Shown: positions 15,553 through 25,080, counted from the first letter of the stretch. The stretch is 64,000 nt of DNA from Cryomorphaceae bacterium (GCA_020832345.1 JAFIEY010000203.1:24248-88247); one strand, 5' to 3'. Numbers and translations are program-made. Notes: generated by a model not told the origin, from the sequence alone.

Positions 15553-17331
15553 ATGGATCACTATATCGTTTTTGCCACGCTGGCATTGGTGTTCTCACTT
15601 TTTATTTGGGGCAAAATTCGCCACGATTTTGTGGCCATGATCGGTCTGTTTGTTCTTCTCGTTGCCGGCGTTGTTCCTTCAGAAACGGCGTTTAGTGGAT
15701 TTGGTCACCCCGCAGTGATTACCGTTGCGGCCATCCTTATTATAGGTAAAGCGCTCGAAAATTCAGGTTTGATTGATGTGGTGGGAAATGCGCTTTCCGG
15801 CATGGGCAACAACCTGCTTCTTCACATTGCCGTACTTTGTGTTTTGGTGGCTACCGCCTCCGCATTTATGAATAATGTGGGCGCTCTTGCACTGATGATG
15901 CCGGTGGCCATTCACCTCGCCAATGAAAGTGGTTACTCCCCTTCTAAAATACTTATGCCCATCGCATTTTCTTCGCTGCTGGGTGGTATGGTTACTTTGT
16001 TTGGTACCCCGCCAAATATCATTATCGCTACTTTTCGGGCAGATGTAGTGGGCCAACCTTTTGGAATGTTTGATTTCTCTCCGGTTGGTTTGGTGGTGGC
16101 GTTGGTCGGACTGGTATTTATTATCCTCATTGGCTGGCGGTTTATTCCCCATAGAAAGTCCAGAAACAGGGATAATCAACTTTTTGAAATTGAAGACTAT
16201 ATTACCGAAGTGCTGGTTTCCAAAGAATCCATTCTAAAAGGGAAAACCATAAAGGAGGTAGCGGATATGATAAATGACGAAGTTCATATTCTCGGTTTGG
16301 TGCGGTTGGGACAAAGGATTAACCTTCCCTCCGAAAATGAAACCCTCGATGTTGACGATATCATCATTCTTGAAACTGAAGCCGATGAATTGCAAAACTT
16401 TTTGTCCAATACGGGAACGACTTTGGTTGGTGGGAAAAAGTTTCGTGCGGATGCAGAGGGTGCAGATAAAATCAAGGTTGCCGAGGCGGTGATAATGTCA
16501 GACTCTCCGTTAATTGGTAGAACTGCGGCCAATCTGCGGATGCGAAGCAGATATGGAGTAAACCTTATCGCTATTGCACGCAGGGAAAGAAAAATAAGAA
16601 AGCGGATTGATCATGCCGTTTTTCAAGGTGGCGATGTGTTGTTGCTTCAGGGTAGGGAACATTTTCTCGAAGAATCTATTGCCCAAATGGGTTGTCTGCC
16701 ACTGGCAAAACGCGAAATTAGATTCGGTTATAGGACGAAAATTCCCCTCGCTTTAGGCATTTTCTTTACCGCCATTGTTTTGGTGGTTACGGGTTTGCTT
16801 CCGGTTGAGGTTTCTTTTTCCATGGCAGCGGTAACCATGATATTGGCAGGTGTGCTTCCCATTAGGAAGTTTTACACCAGCGTAAATTGGCCGGTCATCG
16901 TGCTTTTGGGCGCTATGATTCCGGTTGGAGAGGCTTTGGAAACCAGCGGAGGCGCTGCCCTTATCGCTGAAAAAATACAACTGTTGGGCGATTATTTACC
17001 TGTTTGGGGTGTACTCGCCGTACTTATGGCCACCACAATGATTTTAAGTGATGTGGTAAATAATGCGGCAACGGTGGTGCTTATGGCGCCGGTAGCCATG
17101 GGCATCGCAGAGGGTTTTGGCCATTCTGTTGATCCCTACCTTATGGCCGTTGCCATCGGTGCTTCCAGTGCATTTTTAACCCCAATTGGTCATCAATCCA
17201 ATACCCTCGTCATGGGGCCGGGGGGCTACCGTTTTACCGATTATTGGCGCATGGGACTGCCATTGGATATTTTAATAATCGCCGTCGCCATTCCTATGAT
17301 TTTAACCATTTGGCCGATTGTTTCACCATGA
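15553..17331 (+). CDS. SLC13-family anion permease with two central TrkA-C (RCK_C) domains
   Basis: 592 residues. Two membrane halves (about residues 1-200 and 390-592) flank a soluble centre. Each half has a re-entrant motif: AFMNNVGALALMMPVAI in the first and ILSDVVNNAATVVLMAPVAM in the second, the NNxAT pair of the DASS/SLC13 family. The centre holds two RCK_C-like repeats (GKTIKEVADMINDEVHILGL and GRTAANLRMRSRYGVNLIAI). This domain order is typical of bacterial sulfate/phosphate/dicarboxylate-type permeases in which the RCK_C part probably senses a ligand. Exact substrate not deducible. Its stop overlaps the next start (ATGA at 17328-17331). Confidence 0.9.
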   Translation: MDHYIVFATLALVFSLFIWGKIRHDFVAMIGLFVLLVAGVVPSETAFSGFGHPAVITVAAILIIGKALENSGLIDVVGNALSGMGNNLLLHIAVLCVLVATASAFMNNVGALALMMPVAIHLANESGYSPSKILMPIAFSSLLGGMVTLFGTPPNIIIATFRADVVGQPFGMFDFSPVGLVVALVGLVFIILIGWRFIPHRKSRNRDNQLFEIEDYITEVLVSKESILKGKTIKEVADMINDEVHILGLVRLGQRINLPSENETLDVDDIIILETEADELQNFLSNTGTTLVGGKKFRADAEGADKIKVAEAVIMSDSPLIGRTAANLRMRSRYGVNLIAIARRERKIRKRIDHAVFQGGDVLLLQGREHFLEESIAQMGCLPLAKREIRFGYRTKIPLALGIFFTAIVLVVTGLLPVEVSFSMAAVTMILAGVLPIRKFYTSVNWPVIVLLGAMIPVGEALETSGGAALIAEKIQLLGDYLPVWGVLAVLMATTMILSDVVNNAATVVLMAPVAMGIAEGFGHSVDPYLMAVAIGASSAFLTPIGHQSNTLVMGPGGYRFTDYWRMGLPLDILIIAVAIPMILTIWPIVSP

Positions 17332-18701
17332 GAAATCTACTCATCGCGCTTTTTTTAACTTTTTCGTCCTTAGGCGCTAATTTGTTTAAAGGGGACTGGA
17401 CGCATGCGCCTTTGATAGAATGGGATGTTATAAATTATTACGGCTATGTACCCTATATCAATTTACACAAGAATCCTAACATTAAAGTTTGGAACTCGCA
17501 TAGGGTACCCACCTTTTTGTATTATTACGAAAATTCATCGCCGGAAAAAATGACCATGGGAATGGCCGTCATATATACGCCGGGGTTTTGGGTTGCCCAT
17601 GCTTTGGCAAATTCTTTAGGACATGAATCCAACGGTTTGACAAGACCATACCAAATAGCCGTACACTTTTCACTTTACTTGTATTTGTTTTTGGGTTGGT
17701 GGGCACTTTTGGCATTTTGGAAAAAACTCCGGTATCCCACTTGGTCGGTTATTGTTGCAGCCTGTTTGCTGCTGTTCGGAACCAATCTCGCCTTCTATTC
17801 CGTGGATCAACCCGCCATGACCCACGGTTTCACCTTTTCTCTTGTTTCTATCTTGCTCTATGTGAGTGCGCTGTGGTGGGATAAGAAAAAATTATTTCAC
17901 TTGCTGTCATTGGCGGCTTTGTTGGGTCTCATTGTTTTGATTCGCCCGGTAAATGCCATGTTTATTTTATTACCACTGCTAATCGGATTGGCTTTTTATC
18001 CCCCCAAAAAGGTCTTTGCCGTGGTTTGGGAAAATAAATGGGGCATGCTGTTGGGCATCGTCGTTGGTTTGGCCGTAATCTTTCCGCAGTTGTGGTATTG
18101 GAAAAGTGGTTTTGACAAATGGTTCATTTATTCCTACGGTGATGAGCGGTTTTTTTGGCGATCACCAAATATCCTAAATGGATTATTTTCATATAGAAAG
18201 GGTTGGTTTCTCTATACGCCATTGGGAATGGCCATGCTGTTGGGATTTATTCCACTTTTTAAGAAAAATAAATGGATGGCCACGGGAATGCTCTCATTCT
18301 TATTGCTGTTTATTTATGTGGCATTTTCGTGGTGGTGTTGGTGGTATGGGGGTTCTTTTAGTCAGCGGGTGATGATTGATATTTACCCGCTGTTGAGTGT
18401 GCCGCTCATTCACCTCATTATGATGTTTAAGCCAAAATCATTATCCTTGATTTTTGGTGGATTATTGTTTGTCGGTTTTATTTCCTATAACTTGGTTTCA
18501 ATAGCTCAATTTCGGAAAAAGTTAATCCACCACGATGCCAATAGCAAGTGCAGCTTTCACCTCAATTTTATGAAAATAAATACGCCAAAACACGATTGGT
18601 GGGATTTATTATACCAGCCTGATTACGATGCGGCCATGAAAAATGAGGAGGTATATCCTCCGCAAGAAGGTTGGAAAGATTATTGTCATTCTCGAAAATA
18701 A
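17328..18701 (+). CDS. Multi-pass membrane protein, GT-C glycosyltransferase-like
   Basis: 457 residues from ATG 17328, which overlaps the permease stop by 4 bp; a longer upstream frame is discarded. About ten hydrophobic helices follow a periplasmic loop after helix 1 containing DWTHAPLIEWDVINYYGY, with acidic residues where GT-C enzymes (ArnT/PMT type) keep their catalytic Asp. Further on are VLIRPVNAMFILLPLLIG and FSWWCWWYGGSFSQRVMIDIYPLL, both familiar from Bacteroidota GT39-like proteins. Role in lipid-linked sugar transfer at the periplasmic face is inferred. The 3' end overlaps the convergent murF-alr gene by 16 bp. Confidence 0.65.
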   Translation: MRNLLIALFLTFSSLGANLFKGDWTHAPLIEWDVINYYGYVPYINLHKNPNIKVWNSHRVPTFLYYYENSSPEKMTMGMAVIYTPGFWVAHALANSLGHESNGLTRPYQIAVHFSLYLYLFLGWWALLAFWKKLRYPTWSVIVAACLLLFGTNLAFYSVDQPAMTHGFTFSLVSILLYVSALWWDKKKLFHLLSLAALLGLIVLIRPVNAMFILLPLLIGLAFYPPKKVFAVVWENKWGMLLGIVVGLAVIFPQLWYWKSGFDKWFIYSYGDERFFWRSPNILNGLFSYRKGWFLYTPLGMAMLLGFIPLFKKNKWMATGMLSFLLLFIYVAFSWWCWWYGGSFSQRVMIDIYPLLSVPLIHLIMMFKPKSLSLIFGGLLFVGFISYNLVSIAQFRKKLIHHDANSKCSFHLNFMKINTPKHDWWDLLYQPDYDAAMKNEEVYPPQEGWKDYCHSRK

Positions 18702-21106
18702 ACCCGCTGTACCCGTGGGGAAATACCAGTTAATACTTCATAGGGAATGGTTTGCATGGCCTTGGCAACTTCCGATACGGATTGGTGAAATCCAAATATT
18801 TCCACTTCATCGCCTTTCGTACATTTAATCCCCGATACATCGACCATGGTCATGTCCATACATACTTTTCCAACCACCGGACAAGGTTTGCCATGGATAT
18901 AAACCACACCTACACCATCGCTGAGTGAACGGCGGAATCCATCGGCATATCCCACAGAAATAACGGCTATGGTTCCGTCCCGGGGCATTTCGTAAGCACA
19001 TTCATAACCGATAAATTCCCCCTTATTTAAATGGCGAATTTGGGAAATATACGCCCGCCACTTCAGGGTAGAGTTTTCTTTTTTAGCTTCAATATTGTAC
19101 AAGCCTATTCCCAAACGAACCATATCAAAAACAGCTTGGGGATAATGCTGAATGCCCTGGCTATTGAGTATGTGTCGCATGGGCTTTTCTTCCAAATTTT
19201 GAATGATTTTCCCAGATAATCGGGTGAATAATGCAATTTGATATTGGGTAAATTCTCTTTTTTCTGGATCATTACTGGCGGCCAAATGGCTCATAATGGA
19301 GGCAACTTGTACGTTTTTGAGCAGGGGAATGATTTCCGTTATTTCATCTTCGGAAAAACCCAGACGGTGCATTCCCGTATCTAATTTGATGTGAATGCCC
19401 ACTTTTTCCGTTCCCCATTTTTCTAAAGAATCACGCCATGCCACAAGGTCATTTTTGTGGTAGATTTCGGGTTCGAGTTGGTATTCGTGCATGAGGCTAA
19501 AACCTCGCGCATCCGGGTTTAGAACCAATATGGGTAAATTGATACCGGCTTTGCGCAATTCTATGCCTTCGTCAATATAAGCGACGGCAAGGTAATCTAC
19601 TTTTTGGTATTCCATAAATCGCGCAATTTCGGTGGAGCCTACCCCATACGAAAAAGCCTTGACCATGGCCATTATTTTCACCCCTTTCGGCAAAGCATTT
19701 CTGTATGCCCCCATCGTTCGCTCCATTGCGGATAAATTGATTTCCAAAAAGGTGCGGTGGCTTTGAACGGCCAGTCTGAATACCACGCGCTCAAGGGCAA
19801 ATTTTCGAGCGCCCTTAACCAAAATGGTAGCATCTTGAAATGAGTAGGCACCTAATTTCTGAAGAAGTTCTTCTGTGGTTTGAAAGAAGTTGGTTTTTTC
19901 AGGAAAATATTGTTGGTGCGCAATGCATTTTGGCCCCACGGCAAAACACTGATCAATGCCGTACTGTTTTAGCCATTTTCCCAATCGACTATATACTCGA
20001 CTTGAATTGGAATCGCTCTGGACAAAATCGCTGAAAATCAGAATTTTTGGAGACTTTTCCCTGTAGGATTGCAAAAACTCCAATGCCATTTTCAACGATT
20101 GTGGGTCGGAGTTATAGGCATCGTTGACAATCACTTGCTGACCCGGCCCCTGCACAAATTCCATGCGCATCTCCACAGGTTCCCAAAATTCTATCTGACG
20201 GTCAATTTCCTCCCAACTACAACCCAGAATTCTTGCCGTCACCACTGCATATATGCCGTTTTCTATGGAAGCTCCGTCAACAAAGGGAAAGTGAAGGGTG
20301 TGTTTGCCTTCAGGGCCTGAAAGTGAAATACGATGGCCATTTCGCTGCCATTGCCATACGGCATTCTGACTTTGACCTACGGTAATGAGGTGGGGTTGGT
20401 TTGGCAGTGATTTTAATGCCTCAAGAATTTCCGGGTATTTTTCTCCGGTGACAACAGTTTTACAGTTTTTAAACAATTTGGCCTTTTCCCGGGCTTTTGA
20501 GGGTAAATCGGTAAAATTCTGCTGATGGGCCTCGCCTATGTTGGTAAAAATTCCCAGTGTGGGTTGAATGATTTTTTCTAATTTTTCCATTTCTCTCGGC
20601 AGCGAAATTCCAGCCTCGAAAATGGCGCAATTGTGTGATGCCTGCAATTGTAAAACGGACAATGGTACACCAACTTGACTGTTGTATGACCGGGGCGATT
20701 TTACCACCGAAAAGTGATTTTCCAATAATTTGCCCAACCACTCTTTGACGATGGTTTTTCCGTTTGAACCCGAAACACCCACCACCTGAAGGGCAAATTT
20801 ATTACGGTGGTAAGTTGCCCAAAGCTGAAGAGCGGCCAATGTATCCCTAACTTGTAAAAATGTGGCTTCGGGACAACCTTTAGGAATTTCGCCATTCAAC
20901 ATAAAAAATCGAAATCCACGTTTATACAATTCCGGGATGTAGTCTTTGCCTTTGTGCGCTTTGCCGTTTAGGGCGATAAAAATCCGATTGTCGGAGTGTC
21001 GCGCACTTCTGCTGTCGGTAAATAAACCGATTATTTCCGTATCCGTGGGTGCTTTTCCGATTAATTCGGCTCGACAAACTTCTGCCAGTTTTTTAAGCCC
21101 AATCAT
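18686..21106 (-). CDS. murF-alr: Bifunctional UDP-MurNAc-tripeptide--D-Ala-D-Ala ligase / alanine racemase (MurF-Alr)
   Basis: 806 residues. Residues ~1-440 are MurF: VVGVSGSNGKTIVKEWL (P-loop), FEAGISLPREMEKL, NDAYNSDPQSLKMAL. Residues ~445-806 are a fold-type III PLP alanine racemase: INLSAMERTMGAYRNAL, then KIMAMVKAFSYGVG with the PLP lysine, HIKLDTGMHRLGF, and SVGYADGFRRSL with the catalytic Tyr. The racemase makes D-Ala; MurF adds D-Ala-D-Ala to the cytoplasmic peptidoglycan precursor, so the fusion joins substrate supply to use. This fusion is characteristic of Bacteroidota. Its ATG overlaps the tdk stop (ATGA). Confidence 0.95.
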   Translation of the reverse strand: MIGLKKLAEVCRAELIGKAPTDTEIIGLFTDSRSARHSDNRIFIALNGKAHKGKDYIPELYKRGFRFFMLNGEIPKGCPEATFLQVRDTLAALQLWATYHRNKFALQVVGVSGSNGKTIVKEWLGKLLENHFSVVKSPRSYNSQVGVPLSVLQLQASHNCAIFEAGISLPREMEKLEKIIQPTLGIFTNIGEAHQQNFTDLPSKAREKAKLFKNCKTVVTGEKYPEILEALKSLPNQPHLITVGQSQNAVWQWQRNGHRISLSGPEGKHTLHFPFVDGASIENGIYAVVTARILGCSWEEIDRQIEFWEPVEMRMEFVQGPGQQVIVNDAYNSDPQSLKMALEFLQSYREKSPKILIFSDFVQSDSNSSRVYSRLGKWLKQYGIDQCFAVGPKCIAHQQYFPEKTNFFQTTEELLQKLGAYSFQDATILVKGARKFALERVVFRLAVQSHRTFLEINLSAMERTMGAYRNALPKGVKIMAMVKAFSYGVGSTEIARFMEYQKVDYLAVAYIDEGIELRKAGINLPILVLNPDARGFSLMHEYQLEPEIYHKNDLVAWRDSLEKWGTEKVGIHIKLDTGMHRLGFSEDEITEIIPLLKNVQVASIMSHLAASNDPEKREFTQYQIALFTRLSGKIIQNLEEKPMRHILNSQGIQHYPQAVFDMVRLGIGLYNIEAKKENSTLKWRAYISQIRHLNKGEFIGYECAYEMPRDGTIAVISVGYADGFRRSLSDGVGVVYIHGKPCPVVGKVCMDMTMVDVSGIKCTKGDEVEIFGFHQSVSEVAKAMQTIPYEVLTGISPRVQRVYFRE

Positions 21107-21690
21107 GTTTTCTTTTTTTGTTGAAGCGCATTAAAAACTTCCCGGCTCACCGGCTCGTAATGATCTTTTTCTCCCAATAAAAACTGGGAATCCTTCTCGG
21201 CTTTTCGATAGGAATAATGGGCCAATTCTCCGGTTCGGGAACAAATGGCGTGTACCTTGGTCACGTATTCCGCAATGGCCATAAGATTGGGCATGGGGCC
21301 AAAGGGACGCCCCTGAAAATCCATGTCTAAACCGGCAATAATTACCCTTGTCCCCTGATTGGCGAGTTCATTTACCACATCCACAATTTCCGCATCAAAA
21401 AATTGCGCTTCGTCAATTCCAACCACATCTACGCCTTCCGAAAGTAAGAGGATGGCCGAGCTGCTGTCAACCGGTGTTGAGGTGATGCTGCGTTTGTCGT
21501 GACTGATAATTTCTGCTTCACCGTAACGAATATCCGAAGAAGGTTTGAAGATTTCGACGTTTAACTTGGCGATTTGGGCACGCCGTAACCTGCGGATTAG
21601 TTCTTCCGTTTTACCGGAAAACATTGATCCACAGACGACCTCGATCCAGCCTGTGCGTTTTTTATGATTTGCTTTGTGTTCTAAAAACAT
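21103..21690 (-). CDS. tdk: Thymidine kinase
   Basis: 195 residues. P-loop VVCGSMFSGKTEELIRRLRR, the Walker B-like VDVVGIDEAQFFD, and the lasso-region AGLDMDFQGRPFGPMPNLM, all standard for type II TK1-like enzymes, which phosphorylate thymidine in the salvage route. The zinc-ribbon Cys are mostly missing: HAICSRTGELAHYSYRK keeps one Cys, and the C-terminal GEKDHYEPVSREVF has none where a CxxC-type pair is expected. This degenerate zinc site also occurs in other Bacteroidota sequences as I recall. It overlaps murF-alr by 4 bp, in one operon. Confidence 0.95.
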   Translation of the reverse strand: MFLEHKANHKKRTGWIEVVCGSMFSGKTEELIRRLRRAQIAKLNVEIFKPSSDIRYGEAEIISHDKRSITSTPVDSSSAILLLSEGVDVVGIDEAQFFDAEIVDVVNELANQGTRVIIAGLDMDFQGRPFGPMPNLMAIAEYVTKVHAICSRTGELAHYSYRKAEKDSQFLLGEKDHYEPVSREVFNALQQKKKT

Positions 21691-21782
21691 TTTGTACTTT
21701 CAGTCCGCAAAAATGCATCATAAAATTACAACGAATATCCCGATTGACAACATTTGTTTGTCGGGAAAAAATAACTAATAAA

Positions 21783-22523
21783 ATGGGTGATTCACTTCAG
21801 AGGGACTTGGAAGAACTATGCCTTAATATTCTTCGCGATCGCGGGGAAAACACTGCAATATTGCTGGAAAATGCCAGGTCATTATACGAAAAACTCGTTA
21901 TTATTCAACACGAACAATTGAATAGTAACGCGAACAAATCATCACAACAAGATGCGACACCTAAAGCCCAGCCTGTTCCCAAAGAAACGAAATCCACCAA
22001 ACCGCCTATAGAAATTGAAGAAGAAAAAATTGAAAAAGCCAAACCAGTAGAGGATACCAAGCTGGCGGTTGAAGCAAAAACAACCGGAAAAGTTTCTGAG
22101 CAAACCGAAAAGAGCCCTGAACCGGCCAATTCCGAAGTTCGCGAAAAAGAACCGGAGATTTTTGTAGAAGCCAAGGAATCGGACACCGAAAAAGCAGAGG
22201 AGAAAATAGTTTCCAAGCCTAAAAAAGCGAGGGATAACACCCCCCAAAGTAGCCATTTAAATCAACGACTTCAACCCGGCAGTGTAAGGGTTGGGCTCAA
22301 CGATCGCATCGCTTTTGTCAAAAAATTATTTCACGGGGAAACAGATGATTTTAACAGGGTGCTTTCGCAAATTAATTCTTTTGGCACCTACCATGAGGCG
22401 GAGGCTTTTTTGCAAAATCTCGTCGTGCCCGAGTACGGTTGGGATCTGGAGGAAGAATTTGCCAAGCGTTTTCTAAATCTGGTCAGAATGCGTTTTGGCC
22501 TCGACGAAATACCGGAAGAATAA
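21783..22523 (+). CDS. Conserved Bacteroidota protein with charged low-complexity middle
   Basis: 246 residues from ATG 21783; a longer frame to 21624 is rejected because its upstream part looks non-coding. The N-terminus (~1-45) is helical (SLQRDLEELCLNILRDRGEN). The middle (~50-165) is Lys/Glu/Pro-rich and probably disordered. The C-terminal ~80 residues (LNDRIAFVKKLFHGETDDFN and INSFGTYHEAEAFLQ) form a folded helical domain. Function unknown. The stop codon is immediately followed by the rsmI start, so the two are co-translated; a link to ribosome or envelope function would be guesswork. A hairpin (CCCGA...TCGGG, 21739-21765) lies in the leader. Confidence 0.75.
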   Translation: MGDSLQRDLEELCLNILRDRGENTAILLENARSLYEKLVIIQHEQLNSNANKSSQQDATPKAQPVPKETKSTKPPIEIEEEKIEKAKPVEDTKLAVEAKTTGKVSEQTEKSPEPANSEVREKEPEIFVEAKESDTEKAEEKIVSKPKKARDNTPQSSHLNQRLQPGSVRVGLNDRIAFVKKLFHGETDDFNRVLSQINSFGTYHEAEAFLQNLVVPEYGWDLEEEFAKRFLNLVRMRFGLDEIPEE

Positions 22524-23192
22524 ATGGGGAAATTATTTGTCGTACCTACACCCATTGGGAATCTGGAAGACATGAGCTTTCGGGCTGTTCGGATTTTACG
22601 CGAATCCAAATTGATTTTGGCGGAAGATACGCGAACCACCGGGGTGTTGTTGAAACACTACGACATAAAAACCCCACTCCGCAGTTATCACATGCATAAC
22701 GAGCACAAAACTGTTCACGATTTGGTGCAACAATTGCGAACCACCGATACTATGAGTTTGGTCAGCGACGCGGGGATGCCGGGTATTTCCGATCCGGGAT
22801 TTTTGCTTATCCGCGCCGTGGTAGAAGATGGCCAAGAGGTTGAGGTTTTGCCGGGAGCCAACGCTGCACTTACCGGATTGGTAGAAAGCGGATTGCCCTG
22901 TGATCGATTTGTTTTTGAAGGATTTTTACCGGTAAAAAAAGGCCGTAAAACCAGATTGGAATTACTGCAAAACGAGACAAGAACCATGGTTTTTTATGAA
23001 TCTCCACACCGGATATTGCGAACCCTAAAGGACTTTATTGAAGTTTTTGGGATAGATAGAAAGGCCGCTTTGAGCAGGGAGTTGAGTAAAAAATTCCACG
23101 AAACCAGACGAGGTTCTCTCGCGGATTTATTGGAAGGTTGTCAATCGCATCCGCCTAAAGGTGAGCTGGTATTGACTGTTTCCGGCGTCTAA
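22524..23192 (+). CDS. rsmI: 16S rRNA (cytidine(1402)-2'-O)-methyltransferase
   Basis: 222 residues, slightly short for RsmI (often 230-290), lacking the usual small C-terminal domain. Tetrapyrrole-methylase fold: GKLFVVPTPIGNLEDMSFRA at the N-terminus, AEDTRTTGVLLKHY, VSDAGMPGISDPGF (SAM site), EVLPGANAALTGLVESGLP, and FEGFLPVKKGRKTRLELL. It methylates the 2'-OH of C1402 in the 16S rRNA P-site. ATG abuts the stop of the preceding gene. Convergent with the DUF3078 gene, overlapping it by 4 bp. Confidence 0.95.
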   Translation: MGKLFVVPTPIGNLEDMSFRAVRILRESKLILAEDTRTTGVLLKHYDIKTPLRSYHMHNEHKTVHDLVQQLRTTDTMSLVSDAGMPGISDPGFLLIRAVVEDGQEVEVLPGANAALTGLVESGLPCDRFVFEGFLPVKKGRKTRLELLQNETRTMVFYESPHRILRTLKDFIEVFGIDRKAALSRELSKKFHETRRGSLADLLEGCQSHPPKGELVLTVSGV

Positions 23193-24148
23193 AAAGTATA
23201 GGCAAAGCCGGCGCCCATAACAGATTTGAGCTGCAAACGGGGGCCACTTCCCAAACTTCCATCGGGACGTTCAACGGGGACATTGATGTTTTCATCGTAG
23301 ATTAGGTTGAGCGCTGCATTAAAACTCAAAAATTTGGTGATTTTCCAAAAGAATAAAACCTCAGCATTGACGTCCATATTTTGGGGTTTTTCTTCGTAGT
23401 TGGAAAATAAATCCAAACGGGTTTGGAAGTTTATTTTTTCATTGAGTTTTTCCCGATAAATGATGTTGATATAACCTCCACCTTCGGTTAACATATTTTT
23501 CCCATCTCTAACGCCATAATCTCCTCTGGCGTTAAAAACCGGGTCTCGAACGAATGTTTGTTTTATGGTAAAAGGTGAAATATAAACAATGAGTTTTTGT
23601 TTTTCCTTAAAGGTTATCCCCAATCCGTAAACCGCATAACCGGGAGACATAAAATCCGAAATCCGCTGTCGGGTTTCCGGATTCGGACTGTCAAATCCTT
23701 CGGCAAATTGTGTTCTAAAACTCGCCAGGGCTGAGTAGTTCCAGCGTTTGGCAAACTTGTAGTTGTAGTTGGTTTGAAAATCAATCCGGTCATCCATTTT
23801 AAAAACCACTCCTTCTTGACGGTTAAGACCGTAGGCCAGAACCAAATTGGTCACCCAACTTGATCGTTCCTTTTCGTAAATGGGCGTGACATTTAATATG
23901 GAAGTTCCAGAAAGTACGTTGGCACCACCGGCTTGCCAGTTTTGCAACATAATGGAGTTTGCCGTGATAGAAAATGAACCGTTTACGGCCCATACCTTAT
24001 TTGAATCTTTTTTTAATTCTGCCGCTTTTTTGGCTGCGGCTTCGGCAGCTTCCCGCATTTTTTTTGCAGTTTCGGCTTCAGTTTGGGCATGCATTCCCGA
24101 GGTAAAAATAAAAATTAAAATGCCGGCAATGGTGAATTTTTGTGTCAT
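23189..24148 (-). CDS. DUF3078 outer-membrane protein
   Basis: 319 residues. Signal peptide (ILIFIFTSGMHAQ), an Ala/Lys/Glu-rich coiled stretch (~25-48), then beta-strands with the DUF3078 signature NSIMLQNWQAGGANVLSG and repeated aromatic strand ends, closing GAGFAYTF with a terminal Phe as in barrel proteins. Family members are Bacteroidota outer-membrane beta-barrels of unknown function. Monocistronic. Confidence 0.9.
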   Translation of the reverse strand: MTQKFTIAGILIFIFTSGMHAQTEAETAKKMREAAEAAAKKAAELKKDSNKVWAVNGSFSITANSIMLQNWQAGGANVLSGTSILNVTPIYEKERSSWVTNLVLAYGLNRQEGVVFKMDDRIDFQTNYNYKFAKRWNYSALASFRTQFAEGFDSPNPETRQRISDFMSPGYAVYGLGITFKEKQKLIVYISPFTIKQTFVRDPVFNARGDYGVRDGKNMLTEGGGYINIIYREKLNEKINFQTRLDLFSNYEEKPQNMDVNAEVLFFWKITKFLSFNAALNLIYDENINVPVERPDGSLGSGPRLQLKSVMGAGFAYTF

Positions 24149-24176
24149 GATATTGGGTTTTTGAAATGGGTTTTTT

Positions 24177-24246
24177 CACCGAATATCTATAGCCGGATTA
24201 GTTGCACCCATTTTCAAATGCAAGATCAACCAGGTCATATTTGGTG
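24177..24246. repeat. Inverted repeat in the intergenic region
   Basis: CACCGAATAT (24177-24186) pairs with ATATTTGGTG (24237-24246) with one mismatch and a 50-nt loop, between the enoyl-CoA hydratase stop (24269) and the DUF3078 start (24148). No T-run follows on the minus strand, so a terminator role is doubtful. Confidence 0.35.
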
Positions 24247-24268
24247 AGGAGGACAAAAAAATTGAGGT

Positions 24269-25027
24269 TTATTTCTTTTTAAATTGATTGATGGCATTTT
24301 TCGTAAAATCACTGAGAACCAACCTTCCACTAATCGCAGCGCGTTCTGCCAAAAGTTCGTTCCAGTCTTCAGTGCCTCGCCAAAAAATCTTTTTTAGTTC
24401 AGTCATGGCCTCGGGATTTGAGGTGGCCAATTTTGCGGCTAATTCATTTATATGGGCATCCATTTCCTCAACGGTCTCGAATACCTCATTGTAAATACCT
24501 TTGGTTTTTGCCCAATCCGCATCTCGCCAGGCGGTCGCGTTTATGGCCAGTTCACTCATTCCGCTTAATCCGGCTTTGCGTTCTACCGCGGGGCCAACCA
24601 CAAAAGGGCCAATGCCTACGGCAAGTTCCGAAAGTTTTATGGATGCGTGTTCTGTGGCAAAACAGTAATCGAAGGACGAAGCGACACCCACACCACCGCC
24701 TACTGCTTTTCCTTGAACCCTGCCAATGATGAGTTTTGAAGCTTTCCTCATGGCATTTATTACCATGGCAAATCCACTAAAAAAAGTTAGACCATCGCGC
24801 GTATTGTCAATGGCCAAAAGTTCGTCAAAACTGGCGCCGGCGCAAAAGGCACGCTCGCCTGCTGAACGCACGAGAATCACCCGTACATCAGGATTTTGAT
24901 CGGCTGCTGTGATGGTTTCTGCGAATTTTCGGAGAATTTCCCCGGGTAATGAATTACTTGCCGGGTGAAAAAACTCAATGGTTCCAATGTGATTATCGAC
25001 GGTTAGGTTTACGTATCCTTCACTCAT
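24269..25027 (-). CDS. Enoyl-CoA hydratase/isomerase family protein
   Basis: 252 residues, standard crotonase length. Oxyanion-hole segments AGERAFCAGASFDELLAI and VQGKAVGGGVGVASSFDYCFA are clear, and GIGPFVVGPAVERKAG covers the usual catalytic Glu region. It would hydrate or isomerise a 2-enoyl-CoA. PaaZ is encoded 1.3 kb away, so a part in ring-cleavage or branched-chain acyl-CoA breakdown is plausible, but neither the exact reaction nor a paaF/paaG assignment can be made. Possible -7 element TACTTTTG (plus-strand CAAAAGTA at 25044-25051). Confidence 0.88.
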   Translation of the reverse strand: MSEGYVNLTVDNHIGTIEFFHPASNSLPGEILRKFAETITAADQNPDVRVILVRSAGERAFCAGASFDELLAIDNTRDGLTFFSGFAMVINAMRKASKLIIGRVQGKAVGGGVGVASSFDYCFATEHASIKLSELAVGIGPFVVGPAVERKAGLSGMSELAINATAWRDADWAKTKGIYNEVFETVEEMDAHINELAAKLATSNPEAMTELKKIFWRGTEDWNELLAERAAISGRLVLSDFTKNAINQFKKK

Positions 25028-25080
25028 ATAAAAAAGTTTGCTGCAAAAGTAGGTGGTGGAGGATAAAATAAAAAATGTGA

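Noticed and set aside
21905..22256. Two minus-strand frames rich in Phe and Ser
   Set aside because: They are mirror images of the Lys/Glu/Pro-rich low-complexity part of the gene at 21783.
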